Source: Dermatemys mawii
Taxonomy: Eukaryota > Chordata > Testudines > Dermatemydidae
Direction: 5' to 3'
Length of the DNA stretch: 64,000 nucleotides
NCBI GenBank assembly: GCA_007922305.1
Contig: ML677351.1
Location: forward strand, 8,235,673 to 8,299,672
The notes under the pieces are model-generated. The model saw only the letters and a list, made by a program, of their open reading frames with translations, had not been told where the DNA came from and ran no database searches. Below are positions 11,031 through 21,454 of the stretch, in pieces. A program made the position numbers and the translations under genes. Every line of letters starts with the position of its first letter. Positions within the stretch are counted from its first letter, which is position 1.

Positions 11031-13197
11031 ACACACCTCAGTTTACTATCCTAAAATGAGGATGAAGGAAATGGGGTTAGGAAATGATATACACTGCTAA
11101 AGGCTTCAAATAAAATAATAAGCCTAGATATTATCTTGTACATATTCTCTTATGAGATAATCTTTTTGATTCTATATGCAACTATCTGTTTCATTTGCAG
11201 AACAGACAGCAATGTAGAATATACAAAATTTTGCATCTGATAACAGTTTTAGCTAAGATTGATATAATTTTCTCATGCTCATCATTAAAAATTCATCAGT
11301 TGCTACACAATGGTGTCAGAAATACCATAGTTTGCTTTTAACCCACCCCATTGTAGTATAATTAATACCTGAGATATTGCAGATCATCATGTAGGAATGC
11401 TGTAATGTAGTAATCATCATGTTGCCTCATCCATGGTAAAAATCTCTAAGACAACAGTTTAAAAAATTAAATAGAAAAACTGGAATTTTCTGCAAGCCTC
11501 TGATAAGGAAAATTGAATGATGTATTACAAACTTGGTCACTTTAAATCATTCATGGCAGCCCATGGAGACATGAGGTAGTACTTTTTTTACTTATGGTAG
11601 CCTTGGTTGGACAGATAGCTCAAAATCTACTCTGCAGGATTAGCCATGCGGATAGTAAATTAGCTTTGCACTATCCTTTTAGTCGCTGTTGAAAAGTTAG
11701 GCTTTCAGAAAGTCTAGCTGGTATGCAATCCTGTTACTAACATGGCCAGAAATAGAAAAGAAGAAAATTGTGGTGAAAAGGCAGGCAGAGGTACTTTGTA
11801 GGCTGAAGAGAGGAGCAAACAAGTGTGTGGCACATGATTGTCAGAGTAGAAAGAGACAGTGTTCAGAAACAGCTTTGTCAGAAGACAGGTCCTAGCAGAC
11901 TGCCACTGAATAACTTAAGGACAGCATATATATTGGGCAGCTGACAAACACCTTACTTGTGCACAGATTAGGCAAATAAAACACATGCACATGAGTTATT
12001 TACTAAACTTAAACAGCTGCAAAGGTTCTGACACAATTCAAGTCAAACTCCCTCCTTCTTTCAGTCAGCTGTAAGCCTAATGCACATGTAACAACAAGCT
12101 TTGGACACTTCTACCATTGACAGACAGGCAAAACTATAAATTATGTGGTCCTCACTCTTTGGCCCTGCAGCCAGGGGTCACCACAAAGCAGCACAGAATT
12201 TCAAGATTTTAAAAATAAATGGGCCAGAAAATGGGGCCTCCTTGACTGTGCTGTGTGTTATTTTTGTTCTAATTTGCTACTGCTATTACTGGTGCCTCAG
12301 TGGCACGATGTAACATTTTCTCCTTCTGGTACACTCAGCAAGGCTTATCACTCTAAAGGGATAGCAGGAGAGAGGGACTGCCAGCACACAGGGTCTTATA
12401 TCCTCTTACTTTCTGGTGGCAGATCAAAGGGCTACTCCAGCCAAGAGTACAGATCCTGGTAGTCACTCTGCTTGAAGTGCATGGAAGGCAGCAAAGCCTA
12501 AGCCACCAGTTTCTAAGATAGTGAAAGAGGCCAATCCTTATCCTGTTTCCCACCTACTATATAAACTATACTTTATACTAAACGTACATCCAGTTGGCTC
12601 TGGATAGTTTGCTGAGAGTACAGGAAAGGAGGATTTCTTGTGCACAGAAAACTAAAAGACTGGCAAAATAGCGTATGTGTTCCATAGAAAGATCCCTCCA
12701 TTTCCATCCATCTCAGCATTATATTTCTTGCTATAAAGGATAGAGCTTCCTAAAACAGCCCCTATCAATTGCTATGAAGTAGAAAATCAGTAATCATTAA
12801 ATCAATAAAACATTAACCATTAATTAGGATTGTCTGCACAGCTGGGAGGAAAGTTCTACTATCTGAAGGGTGCAATAGAACAGGGATTCTACCTACACAA
12901 TCCTATTTATTAATGAAATACAAAATCTTCAAAAAAGTCTTTCATTTCTACAACAGCTTTATCGTCTAGTGAAATATTAGCCACCACCCAAGAAACAACA
13001 TTCAAACAGCTTTTGTTGTCTTCAGAAAACGGTATAATAGTTTCCATCAACCTCCCATTACAGGCTGCAAACTGACAACTAATGTGCAGAATTGACTCAC
13101 TTTAACCTAAGAGATCTATCTGGATTTTTAAATAAAAATAGTAAGTGTTGGTTTATATACAAGCTTCAAATTGATTCTGCTGAAGTCAGATTCATAA
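11031..13197. other. Non-coding stretch
   Basis: No gene, RNA gene or recognised repeat. ORFs near 12145-12550 overlap on both strands and look like chance frames. Confidence 0.4.
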
Positions 13198-13620
13198 AAA
13201 ATGTAGGAATGGAAGGGACCTTGATAGGTCTTCTCGTCCAGTCCCTTGCATTAGTCTGAATTCACAAAGGGTCAAATCCAGCCCTCGACTTCAGTGGACA
13301 CTGAAGTGTTCCTTGCAGTTATACTGGTGAAGTTCCACAACACAAGCTAGGTCAGAGGGAGAGAGGAGGGAAGCTCAGATCCCTAGGGGACTGTGAGGCA
13401 GTAGTGCAGAAGACAGGGACTAATTCTATCTAGACCATCCCTAACACGTTTGTCTAACCTGTTCTTAATAATCTCCAAGGAAGGAGAGACTCCACAATCT
13501 CCCCAAATCTGTAATTTGTTCCAGTGCTTATCTACCCTTCCTAATGTCCAACCTACATCTCCCTTTCTGCAGTTTAAGACCACTGCTTCTGGTTCTGTGC
13601 TCAGTGGATAAGGAGATCAT
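13198..13620 (-). mobile_element. CR1 LINE 3' fragment, interrupted
   Basis: Two CR1 3'-region pieces read on the minus strand. At 13198-13253 the text GGAATGGAAGGGACCTTGAT is the usual reverse-complement CR1 end. At 13413-13620 the phrases TTTGTCTAACCTGTTCTTAA, TCCAGTGCTTATCTACC and CTAATGTCCAACCTACATCT continue it. The pieces are separated by about 155 bp of unrelated sequence (13254-13412) that has an inverted partner at 14697-14846, so a second repeat appears to have inserted into the CR1. Confidence 0.8.
13254..13412 (-). repeat. Unclassified repeat R, copy inside CR1
   Basis: Its reverse complement aligns along most of its length with 14697-14846. Shared pieces include GATCTGAGCTTC, TGTGGAAC, CACCAGTAT and CACTTCAGT. 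No ORF. It interrupts a CR1 fragment and is therefore the younger insertion. Confidence 0.7.
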
Positions 13621-13761
13621 AACTAAGACCCTGTAATTGTCTCTATGTGGGGCAGAGGGTTTCCCATGTGGAGAGCCTCACTGAGTTCAATGAAATGGCA
13701 TATGGGTAAAGGGGATATGGAGGCCAGCAAAGGATTGATTCTTAGGCATAACTCAGTCTTT

Positions 13762-13888
13762 TTTAATGGAGGAAGAAATGGTACATTACACACAGATTAT
13801 TGTTCTCAACCTTACTTCAGTGACAAAGCACGGCTCAGAGATCCTTTATCATAAGGACTGATAGTGCATTGAAAAACCCAGAACGAAA
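13762..13888 (+). repeat. Unclassified direct repeat D, copy 1
   Basis: It aligns with 14394-14529 in the same orientation. Shared blocks are ACAGATTATTGTTCTCA, AAAGCAC, CAGAGATCCT and CAGAACGAAA. No coding potential; divergence indicates an old duplication or two insertions of one family. Confidence 0.75.
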
Positions 13889-14393
13889 GGATGGCAAAAG
13901 ACATGCTTTGTAGAGGCCTTATCATGATTGATACATTTGTTCAGTGTATTACTTTGAGAGTGCCTAGGTCCAAGGCAGTGTTAGGGAATCCATGTGGTCT
14001 GTGGCTAGGCTGCTGCTGAAGGTCCAGTACAGCTCAGTTGGGCATCTTTAAAGCATCTATCACCATGAACAATTGCTGCCTTTACCTAGACTCCAACAGC
14101 TGGGCTGACTGCCACAGAAATGGAGGAAATCTGACCTGAATGAACCTGGGTCAACAGGTTTATACAGCATTTATCCATAAAACCTGTGAAGATCTTTGTT
14201 CTCCATTTTCACGTGGTAGCATATGGTTGATATTTGAGACAAGAGCTGTTAGTCTGTCAGGCACCGAGGTTTCATTAGGGAAAGCCCATAACATAAACTG
14301 CCCTCTATATTGTATAACAATGAATTGTTTGATAATTTCATATAACAAATTATTTTGTCTTTTCTATTGAAAAATATCTTTTAAGGTATCTTC

Positions 14394-14529
14394 TTTAATG
14401 GATGAAGAAACAGTATATTAGGCACAGATTATTGTTCTCACCACAATCTTAACTCAGTGATAAAGCACAGCACAGAGATCCTCTATCATCATCAAGTCTG
14501 ATAAGTGCAGTTAAAAACTCAGAACGAAA
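14394..14529 (+). repeat. Unclassified direct repeat D, copy 2
   Basis: Partner of 13762-13888, about 630 bp downstream, with small indels between them. It is followed after about 165 bp by the inverted partner of repeat R. Confidence 0.75.
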
Positions 14530-14696
14530 TGAAAGTAAAGGCCTGCTATGAAGGATATACTCTGCACCCGCTATCACTAGGGAACTGTATAACCTTGTGG
14601 GTAGGGATTGAGAAAAGCAATCCCAAGTGGCTGAAGTAGCTCCCTCAATCCCTAACTCACCCAGAAGATCCCTTCCCTGTACAATCCCATTCACTT

Positions 14697-14846
14697 CTTC
14701 TGCACTATTGGCCCACAATCCCCTAGAGATCTGAGCTTCTCTCCTCTGGCCAAGCTCGTGCTGTGGAACTGCACCAGTATCACTGTTAGGGGCACTTCAG
14801 TATTCGCTGAAGTTGGGGGCTGCTTTTGACCCTTAGTGAATTAAGT
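14697..14846 (+). repeat. Unclassified repeat R, second copy
   Basis: Inverted partner of 13254-13412. Together with repeat D it makes an R(-)-D-D-R(+) arrangement over 1.6 kb. Confidence 0.7.
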
Positions 14847-16455
14847 GACCAGAAGAGGGTACTGGATAAGTGGAGACAGACAGATCAAGATTAGCACTGG
14901 CAGCAGCAGTGCAGAGTTCCTCCACACTGTCCAGGAAGTGTGACTCAACCCTGAGCTGACTGAACCAACTCCATGGGTTGACAGAGTTGTCACCAAACCC
15001 ATTCTAAACTTAACCTCATCCTGAACAAAAATGCCAGTGAGTGTCAGTGTTGGTGATGTTCACTATGAATTAAAATGAGACCTTCAACATGTTTCACAAA
15101 AGGTCACTGAACAATCATTATGTACTATGACTTTTGGACACCGCATTAAGTTTTGAACCATTCACCTACTGGCTCCCTGTGTCATTGCCAGTCACCAGAG
15201 CCTTCAAGTCCCTGCTCAGAATTATTAGTATAGAATTCCTTTTACCCTCTCCTCCTGTCTCTTATATGAAATTTGTATTTATTTTACACAAAGTGACTAG
15301 ACATTATCTTTGGTTTGTTGTATTTCCTTCAGATATATAGTTTTACTATTTTCTCCTAACTCAACATAAAGTATCTTGCCTTCCTTTTGTATATTTAAAT
15401 GTCTATATTTCAAACATCTTATGTGATTCTCTAAGTTTTTATATTATTAAATTGCCAGAGTGGATCGAAATAGCGTCACAGTCTACTAAACAAAAGTATT
15501 TAGCTGCAGGTTAAGTTTAAGCTTAAGGGAAAAAATTACAGAGCTTCATCTAGAAAAAAATGTTAATGATTCCAAAGAAGCAACTGGAGAACCACATACA
15601 ATGAATGTGATACACTGCAAATTGATATATAGTAAAGATATATACAACAATGTTCTTAATAAACCATTTTAATTATGCTTTTCCTTTTTAAAATTAATAT
15701 TTTACAGAAAACACATTTCTGTCAATAAAGTATACTTTAATGGATTTTGGAGAAATTAAACATAGTTTCCAATTATACTTTATGGACAGGGCTTTTCTGC
15801 TTGTTTGTTTTTGTTTTTAAATCAAGCTACTTTCAGATAATTTTGGGAAATCAACCAACCAACCTACCAACCTACCCCAAAAATGAACACTAGCATTACT
15901 TGAAACTTCATGATAATGACTGAAGATAATTGGACAAATAATTCTCTCCCTGCTACTATGACTTATCCCTGGCCCCCAATTTAGCAAGGCATTTAAACAA
16001 ATACTTAACTTTAGACACATGCTTACATCTTATCCACCCCCACAGGACACAAGCACATCCTTACGTGTTTTGAGGAATATGAATGGATTTAAAGACATGC
16101 TTAGAGGCTTTGCTAATTGTGGCCTTCAGGAGGAATCTGTGCACTGTATCTTTTTTCCTCTTGCATAGGCCATCTTCACAGAGAAAAGGCAAAGCTGAAC
16201 AGTTAGACCGTGGCTTGCTCTGTGTGGGTGTGAAAAGACAGGAGGAGAGGATCACATGAGCACCAACACCATTAGACTCTCTAAAGGTATACTGGAAAGG
16301 TCTTTCCCTGCTGCTTGTTGGACCACCGTGTAGAAAAAGGGACAATGCAAGAGGTCTCAGAAAAATAATCCCTATCCACTCTAGCCAAGAAAACCTCTCA
16401 ATATGCAACTTTGTTTAATCATGGTTATTAGCACAAAATCAAACACACTCATAGA
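14847..16455. other. AT-rich non-coding stretch
   Basis: No gene recognised. A short (AACC/CTACC) low-complexity patch lies at about 15852-15880. Confidence 0.4.
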
Positions 16456-16893
16456 TAAGGCTACAATTTTGTTGTGGTTATTTTTTAGTAAAAGTCACAG
16501 ACAATAAACAAAGGTACATGGAAGCCGTGACCAGTCTGTGACTCTTGCTGATGCGGCTCCATGTTTTCCCCCACCACCGTGGTGGCTGGGAGCAGTGGGG
16601 TTCCCCCTCTGCCTGCTGCACTTGGAAGCTCTAGAGGCAGAGAGCCCTCTGCCCACAGCGGCTGGGAGCTGCAAGGAGACCATAATTCCCCAAGAGAAAA
16701 CAGGACACTCCCTAGGCACTCCTCTGAGCCCCGCCTCCCTCCCGCGCTATGCTGTGGCCCACCACTGGAATCTGAAGATGGCTCCTCCTGGCTGACAGTT
16801 CCAGTCCTGCAGCCTGGGAAAAATGTCATGGAGGTTTCTGGAAGTCACAGATTCCATGACTTCTGTGATCTCCTTGACATATATGTAGCCTTA
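16456..16893. mobile_element. hAT-like miniature DNA transposon
   Basis: The ends form the perfect inverted pair TAAGGCTACA and TGTAGCCTTA. Just inside, AAAGTCACAGACA on the left mirrors the GACTTCTGTGA text on the right. The flanking octamers CTCATAGA and GTTATAGG agree at 5 of 8 bases, compatible with a decayed 8-bp duplication. The interior is GC-rich, and the overlapping ORFs on both strands come from base composition and do not indicate a gene. Confidence 0.65.
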
Positions 16894-16896
16894 GTT

Positions 16897-17020
16897 ATAG
16901 GTGCTGGAACTAAAGTTGCTGGAGGATGCTGCACCCCCTGGCTTGAAGTGGTAACAACCACCCAAATACACGGTTTCCATCTTCAGCACCCTCACTAAAA
17001 AATTGTTCCAGCACCACTGA
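16897..17020. mobile_element. Miniature DNA transposon, GGTGCTGGAAC family (copy 2)
   Basis: Inverted ends AGGTGCTGGAACTA and TTGTTCCAGCACC. It shares the interior phrase CCCCTGGCTTGAAGTGG with the copy at 10007-10133. It abuts the preceding element within a few bases. Confidence 0.75.
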
Positions 17021-17189
17021 CCATAGTGCCCAGTCTTCACTATGCTGAGCACCTTCAGTGTGTCTTCAACTGCATCGGGAGTTTAGGATAAGGATTATGG
17101 TAAAGATAGAACCCTATTCAGTATGTAAAGATAGAAAGTAGAAACCTTAGATTTCCATCTCTTGAGCTTAATTTTTTATTTGTTGATTT

Positions 17190-17355
17190 TTGTTTCTAAC
17201 CTCTCTAAAGCCCTTTTAATGATTTCCCTGCCTCACTGGTGTTTTCAGCACATCTCAGGTGAATATTACCTGAGAATTTAATGGGCTATTTACCCTTTCG
17301 TCCAGATCATTAAATAAAACTGGGCCTAACATTGACTGTTGAAGGATCCCAACAT
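17190..17355 (-). mobile_element. LINE (CR1/L2-like) reverse transcriptase fragment
   Basis: Read on the minus strand, GGCCCAGTTTTATTTAATGA followed by TCTGGACGAA matches the coding text of the GPVLFND-LDE block of CR1-type reverse transcriptases. The plus-strand phrase TTAAATAAAACTGGGCC is a familiar antisense signature. Too decayed to assign a subfamily. Confidence 0.6.
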
Positions 17356-17359
17356 ATAG

Positions 17360-19361
17360 AGAGTCACCTGTGGATCAATTCTGCAACCCTTACTCACAAC
17401 TAAGCACATAAGGGCTACTCAGCATCAGTAAGGATTGCAGACATGGGTCAATATGACTTCATGGACCAGTCTGCAGTAAATAAGAGGAATTTTTTTTTTT
17501 AGCAGATACACACGAATTAAGAATATGATACAATCTTTCTCAATAGACTAATATTCTCATAGACTCTTTTTTAAGGGGAAGAGCCTCATCTTTGACTAAA
17601 GCTGTTTGAAAAATGTCATCAAAATCAAAACATCAGGCAGGTATGTAAAGATTTTGATAAAATGTACAACAGAAAAAATAGTATGAATTATTTAGACCCT
17701 CATTTTGTTTTTTATAATCTCAAAACATTGTTTTAACTATCATTTTGATTCATTTTTATATTCAAATTATATTACAATATTTTAGTATTAAATATTAATG
17801 CAATACTTTGTCTATGTTATATTTAATATATAGAATAGAGGATATACTCTATGTATTAAATGTATAATACCTATATAAAAAGCTTTGACACTGATTTAGC
17901 TTGGCATCCTGACACAGATGCAATAAGTCTTGCAGGTCATGTAGTCCTTTACACCTATGCAGAGTGTATAAAAAACTAGATCAAGTCAGAATTCTCCACT
18001 CAACATGCTTTGCATTTAAATAAGTGACTCTACAAGCTGCAATGCAATGTAGTACAAAGATAGGACAAGCAGATATACTTTTTTTAATGAAGATTTATTA
18101 TAGCACAGAATCTTAAAAAAAAAAAAAATTGAAAGACCAGAGATGAAATGCAATCTGGAACAACTATTCTGAGACAGAGTAAAGACAATTGATAAGACCA
18201 CATGTCTGTCACACTCACAATGAAGCTGAAGGAACCATAGTCTATAGAATGAGACAGCCAGTCCTTTCATAGCTTGATGGTGACAGATTAGGGCTGGGAA
18301 AATTGGCCTCTAAACCTCATACATCATACTGAAGACACTTTGAAAAACTGTATTGTACTTTTCAATCGTGGTAAACTAGCCCATGACTACATTGCCTTGA
18401 TGTATATCAAGATAAACTCTGAACAGAACAGCAAACATGCATCATATAGTTAACTCCTATTTATGTAGATTTAATCTATCTCCTTGAATCAAATCCAAAC
18501 AGATGTTGGGAATTCTTTGAACCATGTTTAACTCCTGTCATACTTGCTTAATTTTTTATAGAACTGTCTAATTGAGCATTAACAATCTAATAAAGTACAC
18601 AACAGGACCAAAAGAGTAACTTTTCTTTTAAGGCCCTGCAGGGTAAAGGTTCTATATAGCACTTCCAGATTTTCAATTAGATGCTCATTTTAATATGCCT
18701 CATTTTGAGCTACAGGAATACTGACCCTGTCAACACTACTGGACCATAACATGTCTGTCTTAATTAGATCTGATTAGTTCTGGGCCCAAATCTCATTGTG
18801 AACCCTAGCTCAGTTAAAAACTGCTCATCTGTTTGACAGCTGCTGACACTGTAGAGCCTTATTCATCAGACTGCAAGGCTGTGCCTTGCAACACCTACAT
18901 CTCTTAGGACACTGGGACTTGTAATACAGTGTATCCCCCCTTAGTTCTCAGAGCAATGCAAGCTGTTATAGTAATTTTTGACAGTATGGGCAAAGAGAAA
19001 AAGGTGAATCTTAACTGGTTTAGGGACAATAAAGAAGCCCATCACATTGTATTCATCCAATGAATTATAGTTTTATACACATTTAATTGGTGGCAGTAAG
19101 TTATGCCTTGAAAAAATACAAAATTCCAGTAAAACATGTAGGCAATATGCTTACATACCAGTAATGTCAGGTCGTCACAAATGTTTGTGTTATCACCCTA
19201 TTTATAGCAAACCATGCAAATTCACATTCATTTTCAAAGCTAACTCTGGTAGTATGCGTTATAGCTGCAAATGAGTTTCACTCAAACAATTTGCATATAC
19301 TTTAATAAATGTTCCCTAATTTACATTGTCAAGTCCTCTTATTTTTAACATTTTGCTGGGC
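17360..19361. other. AT-rich non-coding stretch
   Basis: No gene or recognised repeat. Very AT-rich from 17640 to 17880. Confidence 0.4.
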
Positions 19362-19403
19362 ATGTGTGTATGTGTGAGTGTGTGTGTGTCCGTGTGCATG
19401 TGC
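19362..19403. repeat. Imperfect (TG)n tract
   Basis: TG repeats with ATG and CCG interruptions. Confidence 0.9.
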
Positions 19404-20774
19404 ATCTCCAGTGTTTTTAATACATGCTTGATGCTTGCAAATAAAAATGTCTTCATTTACTGGTTTTACCCACTTCTGTTTGGCAAACATTGATTTTTGT
19501 GTGTGTCTCACTCTTATGGGCATAAGAAAAAATGACTTTCTTTCATTTTCTTCTTGCTTCTGCTACATCAGTATCATTGATTCTATCAGTAGGACCATGG
19601 GAATAGACTCTTTTAGTTATGGCCCTATCCTGCAACCGTTACGCACATGACTAGTCCCTAAACAGTCTCCCTGTGAAATAACTCAATGACTGAAAACAGT
19701 CTATCAGGACTACAACATGTACTGATGGGAATACTCCTTTAGCTCAGTTAACAGAGATGCATGCTTTGGATCTGAAATTTCCTAGCTAAAGTCACAGCAC
19801 AGATGACACCCCAGAAACTGTTTGTCATACACTGGCTACATCCACAGCAGAAAAGGACAGAAAACTGCCTCCTAATAAACACATTTTTGATAAAGTTATG
19901 AACTGTAATTGCATGCAGTGTGTGTGTGATTCTATAAGAGAGAGAGAGAGATACAGACTGATTAGAGAAGATGCTTGACATCAAATTCTAGCAATGTCAA
20001 CATAGGTCACATTTTGATCCCAAACTATGAGATAAATCTGCCTTGTGCTGAGCATCTTCAGGCAGATGCTGGTAGCTTTCAACTCTCATTGAATTTAATG
20101 TGAATTGCTGGCCCTCAATGCCTTAGCACTACTATTAGTCATCCTTGATAATATCTGTAGAAATAGTCTCCCACCATATGTCCACAGATACTACACAAGT
20201 ATATTTGAAATAATGTTCTGTAGTGCCCAGTGTAAGCAAGATAGCCAAATTCCAGGGACTCAACAGCCCATGCAATGCAGACAGAAATGAGGTTTATTAG
20301 GATAACATTGATATGATTTAAAAATGGAACTCATCTAATGTACATCATGAAACAAATTAGCTCCTAAATCCTCTAAAATGTGTATTTTCTAACACAATAT
20401 TAAACACTGCTAAACCAAGTAATGACTACGATAGGTGGATTGTGAGAAAAAAATCTAAACTCAGCTTTCCTGAGTTAACATAAAGGGACAAATACATTTA
20501 AATATTACTTAGTCCAAAACCAAAATGTCTATAATCTTTTTTATTAATACTACCTTAAAAAGAACGTAAAAATTGCAATTTACTTGTTGCATTTTATTTA
20601 GCATGTAAAATAAAAACAGATTAGTCAGTTTCACATTATCCCCATGTCCAAGTAACCCCTGCAATATCTTGATTGTGAAACGGAGGAAAAGAATCTAATT
20701 TAAAAGTTTCATTGCTATTTAAAATAGTGAGAAAAAAAGTGTTTTCATGTTGAAGCACGATCTGAATGCCTGTT
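19404..20774. other. Non-coding stretch
   Basis: No gene seen. A short (GA)n run lies at about 19938-19951. The text GGCCCTATCCTGCAACCGTTAC near 19620 resembles a phrase common in dispersed turtle repeats, with a relative near 61490. Confidence 0.35.
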
Positions 20775-20880
20775 CTATTCATTACCTCTGGAGCACCTGG
20801 CATTGGCCACTGTCAGAAGACAGGACACTGGACTAGATGGACCTTTGGTCTGACCCAGCATGGCTGTTCTTAAGTTGTTA
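20775..20880 (+). mobile_element. CR1 LINE 3' tail
   Basis: It contains GGAGCACCTGGCATTGGCCA, GGACACTGGACTAGATGGAC and TTGGTCTGACCCAGCATGGC ending in a TTCTTAAG tail. This matches the last about 100 bases of the CR1 at 7373-9341, so it is a severely 5'-truncated insertion. Confidence 0.9.
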
Positions 20881-21454
20881 CAGAATATGAATATATTTTA
20901 AAAAAATCATGTCCCAGATTCTGTCCTCACAGAGATGCCTAAAGCTCCTATTGATTCCATTTGTGAGAATACACCATCTCCTCAAGAAAAGAAGAAAGGG
21001 GAAAACCCAGTGCAGTAGTGGCTAAGAATATTTACCATTTGGAAGGAAGAGAAATACAGCAAGCAAAAACCACATTCAAAATGGCCACTTGAGGACTTCA
21101 GCTGGTGCTCTTTCTTGTATAGAGGTATAAAGGGAGCTCTGCCTGAAAGGTATGTTGGGTACTGATTCCATAAAAAAGAGAGAACCCACAACATGGTGTT
21201 TCAGCTGAAAGCAGAGGCTCTCAAACAAAAATGGTCCTAGTGAAAGAGTTAATTCCCCAGTTTGAAAGTTAAATATCAGAGTAGAGAAGTTCAAAGTTAT
21301 AGCCTACAGTATTTGAAACAGTTGTGTCTTTATGTTTTCCTTTGGTATGATGTGTTTAGAATAAAAACTGAAGGTATTTTTTTGCCATTAGTTCCTTCCT
21401 CTGGGAGAGTACCATTTTACTAATCCACTATTTATTAAAGAGGATACAAAATCT
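20881..21454. other. Non-coding spacer
   Basis: No gene or repeat recognised. Two overlapping minus-strand frames here show no recognisable domain. Confidence 0.35.

Noticed and set aside
16485..16998. ORFs of 74-145 codons on both strands
   Set aside because: Contained in the miniature transposons at 16456-17020.
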